A DNA stretch of 37,999 nucleotides from Peribacillus folii (lineage in GTDB: Bacteria; Bacillota; Bacilli; Bacillales; DSM-1321): positions 1-37,999 of the forward strand of contig NZ_JASJOM010000021.1 of the NCBI RefSeq assembly GCF_030271255.1, given 5' to 3'. Below, in pieces: positions 32,960-37,999 of this stretch (positions are counted from its first letter, which is position 1; each line of letters starts with the position of its first letter). The notes under the pieces were generated by a model. The model worked only from the letters and a program-made list of their open reading frames with translations. It had not been told where the DNA came from and searched no databases. The position numbers and the translations under genes were made by a program.

Positions 32960-34441
32960 CTATAGGCCCAGACAAAAACGGCGGAAAGCCCGTTGCCCCT
33001 GCAAATCCCTTTTGAATACTCCGGCATCCTCCAATGTCCTGAGGAATTTAACACCCAATTCTTTTCGCAGAATGCCTTGAACGGTTTCTTCAGAAATGCT
33101 TGCCTCGTAGCGGGCCTTCAGTTCGTCAGCCCATGCCGAATGATATCCTTGCATGTTTTTCGTTCCGCCCAGCAAATGGGCCTCGATCTCCTCCAGCTCC
33201 GCTTTCAGCCTTGCCGGAAGCACGGCCAGACCCATCACTTCAATCAAGCCGATGTTTTCTTTCTTTATATGGTGCACATCACGGTGGGGGTGAAAGATAC
33301 CATCTGGGTGCTCATCATTTGTCCGATTATTCCTCAGCACAAGATCCAGCTCGAAATGATTGGCCTTCCGGCGTGCAACGGGCGTGATCGTATTATGCGG
33401 CGTCCCATCCGAATATGCGATTATTGCCACCTCTGCATCCGAGTATAGCCTCCACTTCTCGAGGATGTTGGCAGCCGCATCGATCAGCTCTTCCTTCTTT
33501 TCACTTCTTAAACGAATGACTGACATCGGCCACTTCAAGGTATGTGCTGTCACTTTCGGGAATCCGTCCATGGTGAAGCCGAATTCTTCCGCTGCGTTTT
33601 CCATGGCAAATTCATATCGCCCGCCTTGGTAATGATCATGGTTTAATATCGACCCACCCACAATCGGGAGATCCGCATTCGAGCCGATGAAATAATGCGG
33701 AAACTTCTCCACGAATTCCAAAAGCCTGGAAAAGGTTCCTTTGGTTATTCTCATATCGCGATGCTCTTCGGAGAGAACAATGCAGTGCTCATTATAATAA
33801 ACGTATGGAGAAAATTGAAAATGCCAGCGCTCATCCGTCAATTCAAGCCGGATCGTCCGATGATTCGAACGTGCCGGGTGACCGACCCTCCCGTTATACC
33901 CCTCATTCTCGACGCAGAGGAGGCAGCGGGGATAGGATATGTCCTGCTGTTTCTCTTTCTCCAACGCGATTTGCCTTGGATCCTTTTCCGGCTTTGAGAG
34001 GTTGATCGTGATATCGAGTGCGCCGTATTGGCTTTCCAGTTTGTAGGTGATGTTTTTCTGGATCTGTTTCATTTGGATATAATTGCTGTTCTGGCTTAAT
34101 CGATAGAAATAGTCAGTCGCCGTTTTTGGATGTTGATGATACTTTTCATAAAAGGTTCCATTCACCTCCGACGGCCTTGGAATGAGGACATTCATGATTT
34201 TACTGGTGAGGATCTCTTTTTCCATGCCGTCAATGATGCCCTTATCGCTGGCATAAGCCGCCATTTCCTCAAGCAAATCAGGGATGGCTGCATCTCGCCG
34301 TTCCTCTGCTTCAAGCGGGAATTCATCCAACTGCAGGATGGCCATCACTTGATTGCGAGAATACATTTCATCCTCCTTCACCATCATCCTGAGCTGAACG
34401 GCCCGGTTCAGAAGTGTTTGAATAACCGTATAAATCTCCAC
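32960..34441 (-). CDS. galT: UDP-glucose--hexose-1-phosphate uridylyltransferase (class II GalT)
   Basis: A 493-residue class II (Firmicutes-type) GalT that transfers UMP from UDP-glucose to galactose 1-phosphate. The segments IPRPSEVNGTFYEKY, LNHDHYQGGRYEF and FHPHRDVHHIKKENIGLIEVMGLA are characteristic of the class. The GTG at 34441 follows AGAGGAG and gives a protein of normal length (about 490-500). It lies between galK and galM. No galE is in this window, so UDP-galactose 4-epimerase must be encoded elsewhere. Confidence 0.95.
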   Translation of the reverse strand: MEIYTVIQTLLNRAVQLRMMVKEDEMYSRNQVMAILQLDEFPLEAEERRDAAIPDLLEEMAAYASDKGIIDGMEKEILTSKIMNVLIPRPSEVNGTFYEKYHQHPKTATDYFYRLSQNSNYIQMKQIQKNITYKLESQYGALDITINLSKPEKDPRQIALEKEKQQDISYPRCLLCVENEGYNGRVGHPARSNHRTIRLELTDERWHFQFSPYVYYNEHCIVLSEEHRDMRITKGTFSRLLEFVEKFPHYFIGSNADLPIVGGSILNHDHYQGGRYEFAMENAAEEFGFTMDGFPKVTAHTLKWPMSVIRLRSEKKEELIDAAANILEKWRLYSDAEVAIIAYSDGTPHNTITPVARRKANHFELDLVLRNNRTNDEHPDGIFHPHRDVHHIKKENIGLIEVMGLAVLPARLKAELEEIEAHLLGGTKNMQGYHSAWADELKARYEASISEETVQGILRKELGVKFLRTLEDAGVFKRDLQGQRAFRRFCLGL

Positions 34442-34489
34442 ATGAACACTCCTCTGTTTATTTAACTTTTTCTGTGAAAAAGGCAGGTT

Positions 34490-35662
34490 TCAAATTCGTT
34501 TCGTCCCATCCCCGATGCTTGCTACATAAAAGTCGGCTTCATAGCCGATTTTTTGCTTATACCGCTCACCGACCTCTTTGATGAAGCCATCCACCTCATC
34601 CGCATCGACCAACGCTATCGCACATCCGCCAAAACCGCCGCCGGTCATTCTGGCTCCCACGGTCCCAGGCTGTGCCCAGGCTGCTTCGACAATGGTGTCC
34701 ATTTCAATCCCCGTGATTTCATAATCCTCGCGCATGGAGAGATGAGATTCATCCATGAGGCTTCCGAAGGTTTTCAAATCCCCTGCCTTCAGCGATTTCA
34801 AGGCTTTTTTTGTCCGGTTATTTTCAAACACCGCATGCTTCGCCCGCTTGATAAGCACTTCGTCTTCGATCAATGAAAGATTGGCTTCGAATTCCTCCTC
34901 CGTAAGATCGCCCAGGCTTTGAATATCCAGCTCCCTTTGCAAAAGCTGCAATGCCTGCTCACATTCCGAACGGCGCTGATTATACTTGGAGTCTGCCAGC
35001 TCCCTCCTTTTATTCGAATTGATGATGATAATTTCATGACCTTCGAGATCCAGGGGGGCGTACTCATATTCAAGTGTTTGGCAGTCCAGGAACATCCCGC
35101 AATTCACCTTGCCCATTCCGACAGCGAACTGATCCATGATCCCGCTGTTGACGCCAATGAATTCGTTCTCGACCCTTTGTCCAAGCTTGACGAGCTCGAT
35201 GCGGTCAAGTCCAAGAGTGAAGACCTCATCCAGGATGACCCCCATCAGCATTTCAAGGGACGCGGATGAAGAAAGGCCGGCGCCATTCGGAAGATTGCCG
35301 GAGACATACAGATCAAATCCTGCTGGAAGTGGTCCCTGACATTCCTGTATATACCGAATCATCCCTTTTGGATAATTGGCCCAATTGTCCTCTGCCGCAT
35401 ATTCCAATGAATCAAGCGAGAATTCGATGATGCCCTTGCTTGGGAAATTTTTCGAGTAGACACGAACGCGGCGATCTTCCCTAAGCTTTACAGCGCCATA
35501 AGTACCGTATGTGAGTGCACAAGGCAGCACATATCCGCCGTTGTAATCGGTGTGCTCCCCGATAAGATTAATTCGGCCAGGCGAGAAGAAGGTTTGCACC
35601 CCTTGGCTTGCCTCGATTGAAAATATTTGCTGAAACTCCTTAATTAACGTGTTTTTGTCCAT
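34490..35662 (-). CDS. galK: Galactokinase
   Basis: A 390-residue GHMP kinase that phosphorylates alpha-D-galactose at C1. The N-terminal signature GRINLIGEHTDYNGG (about 29-43), the ATP-binding GAGLSSSASLE (about 127-137) and the C-terminal MTGGGFGGCAIAL motif are complete. AAGGAGAG precedes the ATG. It follows the GH2 gene after a hairpin at 35696-35731, so it may be transcribed by read-through. Confidence 0.97.
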   Translation of the reverse strand: MDKNTLIKEFQQIFSIEASQGVQTFFSPGRINLIGEHTDYNGGYVLPCALTYGTYGAVKLREDRRVRVYSKNFPSKGIIEFSLDSLEYAAEDNWANYPKGMIRYIQECQGPLPAGFDLYVSGNLPNGAGLSSSASLEMLMGVILDEVFTLGLDRIELVKLGQRVENEFIGVNSGIMDQFAVGMGKVNCGMFLDCQTLEYEYAPLDLEGHEIIIINSNKRRELADSKYNQRRSECEQALQLLQRELDIQSLGDLTEEEFEANLSLIEDEVLIKRAKHAVFENNRTKKALKSLKAGDLKTFGSLMDESHLSMREDYEITGIEMDTIVEAAWAQPGTVGARMTGGGFGGCAIALVDADEVDGFIKEVGERYKQKIGYEADFYVASIGDGTKRI

Positions 35663-35695
35663 GGGCTCTCCTTTATATATCCTTGATATAATAAA

Positions 35696-35731
35696 GGCCA
35701 GTGCAAAGCGTTACATCCTCTGCCGCTGGCC
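35696..35731. terminator. Hairpin between GH2 and galK
   Basis: GGCCAG (35696-35701) pairs with CTGGCC (35726-35731), with a weak T-rich tail on the minus strand and a stronger T run on the plus strand. It may attenuate expression of the gal genes relative to GH2. Confidence 0.55.
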
Positions 35732-35740
35732 CTTTTTTCG

Positions 35741-37543
35741 TTACGAGATCGTCTCCGAATGCCACCTATCATTGATTTCCTTTATCTTTTTCAAATCACA
35801 CTTCGGTTTTCGATCATACGTCAGGATTCCGTTGATTTCTTGCTCTACATCCGTTAGCTGGGTATAACAATATCCGTGAAGAACACTGGATGCATGGACC
35901 GCTTCCATGATCCTCCGGTAGTCCGCTACGAATTCTTCCGCATTTGCCACCGATGTATATCCCCAACCGGCGTCTTCACCAGCCTTATAGCCGATACCGC
36001 CAAATTCGGTCAAAAGGATCGGTTCTCCCTGATGCGAGAAACCATCGGCATAAATTCTTCGCTTCGCCGGCATGGAGGCTAAGGCAGCCTCCTTCGTCGC
36101 CAGCTCAAGCTTGTATCTTTCGTATTTTCCACTTTCTTCCTTCGTTCCATGATTGTAATGATGGATGGCACAAATATCCGATTTCGTAAGCTCCCATCCG
36201 TCATTCGATATCACCAGCCTCGTTCCGTCCAAGGAATGAAGGAGATGGTACATCGCCAGCGAATGATGCTGCTGATTGGCATGATCCTTTACATGCGGGA
36301 TTCCCCAGCTTTCGTTCAAGGGCACCCAAGCGACAATCGAGGGATGGTTATAATCTCTTGCTATCATTTCAATCCATTCCCTCGTTAAACGGGCAACCGA
36401 ATCGTTATTGAAAGAAGCCGATGCCGCACACTCCCCCCAAACAAGATAGCCTAGCTTATCCGCCCAATATAAAAACCGGGGATCCTCTGTCTTTTGGTGC
36501 TTGCGGCACCCATTGAAGCCCATTTCCTTCGCCAATTCGATATCTTTTTTCAGGTCTTCATCCGTGGGAGCCGTAAGCAGACCATCCGCCCAATACCCTT
36601 GATCAAGGACGAGCTTCTGATAATAGGGCTTATTATTCAGATAAACCATGCCATTCTCCGTATGGACTTTTCTCATCCCGAAATAGGTATGTACGTCATC
36701 TAGTAACCTATCATTCTCATCATTCAGTTTTATCGCCACATCGAATAGATTTGGATTTTCCGGGGTCCAGTTCCAGCCATCATGGTGAAAGTTCGTTCTG
36801 AAGATTTTATGATTATGGAGGTTGAAGAGGCGGCTCGTATACCTTTCCATGATGCACAGCCTATCCTTGACGATCCGTTCCCCTTTAAAGTTGATCTCGA
36901 CGTCCACATGCTTTCCGCTCCAGTCACCAGATAGCTCAAACTCCATTTGAATATTCCCATGATCGATATCCGGCGTCCATCTGAGATTCTCGACACGCAC
37001 TGGTTCGACTGGCTCGATCCACACCGTCTGCCAAATGCCTGTCGTTCTCGTGTACCAGATCGAATCCGATTCTTCGAGCCAAAACTGCTTGCCGCGCGGA
37101 ATCGTTTCATCTGTGGATGGATCCTCCGCCTTAACGACGACGGTTTCTTGCCCGCCCGTCAAAAATTCGGTTATGTCATAGGTAAAGTTCGTGTGCCCGC
37201 CTTCATGATAGCCGACAAACTGTCCATTTACATATACCCATGATCGATAATCCACCGCTCCAAAATGGAGAAGGATCCGTTTTCCCTTCCACCTTTCGGA
37301 TAATTCAAAATGCCGCCTATACCAAACGATATCGTGAAGGCCAGTATCTTCAATGCCGCTCAGCTTCGTTTGATAAGCAAAGGGAACTTGGATTTCCTTA
37401 TCAAATGCCGCGGAGCCCTGCGCATACCACTTTTGATTGGTGCCGATCTTCTGGTCATCAAAAGCAAAAGACCAGGCCCCATTTAAATTCAGCCAATCTT
37501 TGCGAACGAATTGAGGTCTTGGATATTCCTGGCGATATGTCAT
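35741..37543 (-). CDS. Glycoside hydrolase family 2 enzyme (beta-galactosidase/beta-glucuronidase type)
   Basis: A 600-residue cytoplasmic GH2 enzyme with no signal peptide. The sugar-binding jelly roll spans about 15-178 (NGAWSFAFD, WYRRHF), the immunoglobulin-like domain about 180-290 and the TIM barrel about 292-600. The acid/base is Glu411 in VPLNESWG and the nucleophile Glu513 in LLTEFGG. At 600 residues it is shorter than LacZ and nearer to compact GH2 enzymes. Being first in an operon with galK, galT and galM argues for a galactoside substrate. AGGGGGAGAA precedes the ATG. No transporter is in the operon. Confidence 0.9.
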   Translation of the reverse strand: MTYRQEYPRPQFVRKDWLNLNGAWSFAFDDQKIGTNQKWYAQGSAAFDKEIQVPFAYQTKLSGIEDTGLHDIVWYRRHFELSERWKGKRILLHFGAVDYRSWVYVNGQFVGYHEGGHTNFTYDITEFLTGGQETVVVKAEDPSTDETIPRGKQFWLEESDSIWYTRTTGIWQTVWIEPVEPVRVENLRWTPDIDHGNIQMEFELSGDWSGKHVDVEINFKGERIVKDRLCIMERYTSRLFNLHNHKIFRTNFHHDGWNWTPENPNLFDVAIKLNDENDRLLDDVHTYFGMRKVHTENGMVYLNNKPYYQKLVLDQGYWADGLLTAPTDEDLKKDIELAKEMGFNGCRKHQKTEDPRFLYWADKLGYLVWGECAASASFNNDSVARLTREWIEMIARDYNHPSIVAWVPLNESWGIPHVKDHANQQHHSLAMYHLLHSLDGTRLVISNDGWELTKSDICAIHHYNHGTKEESGKYERYKLELATKEAALASMPAKRRIYADGFSHQGEPILLTEFGGIGYKAGEDAGWGYTSVANAEEFVADYRRIMEAVHASSVLHGYCYTQLTDVEQEINGILTYDRKPKCDLKKIKEINDRWHSETIS

Positions 37544-37599
37544 GGCATTCTCCCCCTAAAAATGATTGATTCATATAAATAAACGTCCATTCCAATTAT

Positions 37600-37663
37600 T
37601 GAAAGCGCCTACAATCCTATTCTATATAATCAGTAAAATAACGTCAATAATTTTACTAAAATT
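37600..37663 (-). promoter_or_regulatory. Promoter, cre site and operator-like repeats of the GH2-gal operon
   Basis: On the minus strand TTGACG (37642-37647), 17 bases and TAGAAT (37619-37624) form a sigma-A promoter. TGAAAGCGCCTACA (37600-37613, plus strand) fits the CcpA cre consensus with one mismatch and covers the expected transcription start. AGTAAAAT (37632-37639) and ATTTTACT (37650-37657) flank the -35. AATTTTA-C-TAAAATT (37649-37663) is a palindrome just upstream, so a repressor or activator site is likely. Confidence 0.65.
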
Positions 37664-37694
37664 TTTATCAACCCTTATTTTCTTTTGCTATGAA

Positions 37695-37721
37695 AAAACC
37701 ATGGAAGGATTCCATGGTTTT
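37695..37721. terminator. Hairpin upstream of the GH2 promoter
   Basis: AAAACCATGGAA (37695-37706) pairs perfectly with TTCCATGGTTTT (37710-37721). The A run before it gives a T tail on the minus strand, so it may end a minus-strand transcript coming from the right. Confidence 0.65.
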
Positions 37722-37734
37722 AGCGGTTTTACTA

Positions 37735-37790
37735 GGACCGTTACATTTCACTGCAGGCACTCGCCTATCCAAAGGCGTTCGCCAAGCCAG
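37735..37790 (-). repeat. Partial copy of a dispersed Bacillaceae repeat
   Basis: Minus-strand GGCGAGTGCCTGCAGTGAAA and the following TGTAACGG resemble the end of the repeat described at 31560-31682. Only the end portion is present, next to repeat array 3. Confidence 0.4.
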
Positions 37791-37826
37791 CCATATTAGA
37801 ATGTAAAAATCCGGATTTGGCGAAAG

Positions 37827-37999
37827 CACTTAAACTCGCGAGTAATAGTCCGAATTTGGCGAGTAAATAGTCCGAATTTGGCGAGTAAATAGTCCGAATT
37901 GGCGAGTAAAGTACCCCATCTCGCGAGTAAAGTGCATGAATTGGCGAGTAAAACTGCCAATCTCGCGAGTAAACGGACATATTTAGCGAGTAAAGTGCA
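37827..37999. repeat. Tandem repeat array 3, running off the window
   Basis: About eight units carrying GCGAGTAAA (plus strand), several as CCGAATTTGGCGAGTAAATA. It is the reverse complement of the TTTACTCGC family seen in array 2. The ORF 37765-37980 across it is an artefact of the stop-free unit. Confidence 0.85.

Noticed and set aside
37765..37980. A 71-residue minus-strand ORF
   Set aside because: It is a translation of repeat array 3 with no start signal.

Overview
The window reads as chromosomal DNA of a Bacillaceae member. The evidence is strong AGGAGG-type ribosome binding sites, a T-box leader on argS, a DesR/Des remnant, YfmQ, DltE-like and YhcW-like proteins, spore or wall hydrolases and A+T-rich promoters. 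The dense intergenic tandem arrays built on a TTTACTCGC core suggest a Peribacillus/Bacillus simplex-type genome, but that is an inference from memory.

Layout. 1-66 is the tail of an unknown gene. 192-5479 (minus) is a LacI regulator followed by five overlapping genes: a sugar-phosphate isomerase-like TIM barrel, a PfkB kinase, an ACS-family MFS transporter, a 3-hexulose-6-phosphate synthase (HPS)-like protein and a 6-phospho-3-hexuloisomerase (PHI)-like protein. 5869-7548 is argS with its T-box leader. 7855-9583 is a damaged DesR regulator and an intact fatty acid desaturase with no DesK between them. 9700-10735 is a repeat array of about 1 kb. 10830-13253 holds a LysM/GH18 wall enzyme and an EamA transporter. 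13411-18207 is an M20 amidohydrolase-MFS operon divergent from a GAF/PucR-type regulator. 18263-18878 holds two small proteins, followed by a second repeat array (18970-19915). 19916-21621 is a PanE-like reductase divergent from a TetR regulator, with two 34-bp operators between them. 21987-31285 is mixed housekeeping and accessory genes: SDR, AA10 LPMO, ABC transporter, HAD phosphatase, 3D-domain wall protein, GNAT with a dead VOC domain, APH kinase and YfmQ. 31893-37543 (minus) is a Leloir operon: GH2 glycosidase, galK, galT, galM. A third repeat array runs off the right edge.

Main idea. The first operon has the gene families and order of Pseudomonas kguE-kguK-kguT (2-ketogluconate uptake and phosphorylation). 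Its LacI regulator has two operators of the form TGGWAYCGGTWCCA, close to the PtxS operator as I remember it. The reductase KguD is replaced by PHI-like and HPS-like enzymes. 2-keto-6-phosphogluconate is fructose 6-phosphate with C1 oxidised to a carboxylate. A PHI-type C2/C3 carbonyl shift followed by an HPS/KGPDC-type C1 loss would give ribulose 5-phosphate plus CO2 without NADPH. This route is an inference, but it is chemically consistent and testable.

Other notable points are the decayed DesK-DesR system beside an intact desaturase and operator, a nonsense mutation that separates a VOC domain from a GNAT gene, and three tandem arrays that look like variants of one about 20.5-bp, T-tract-phased unit.
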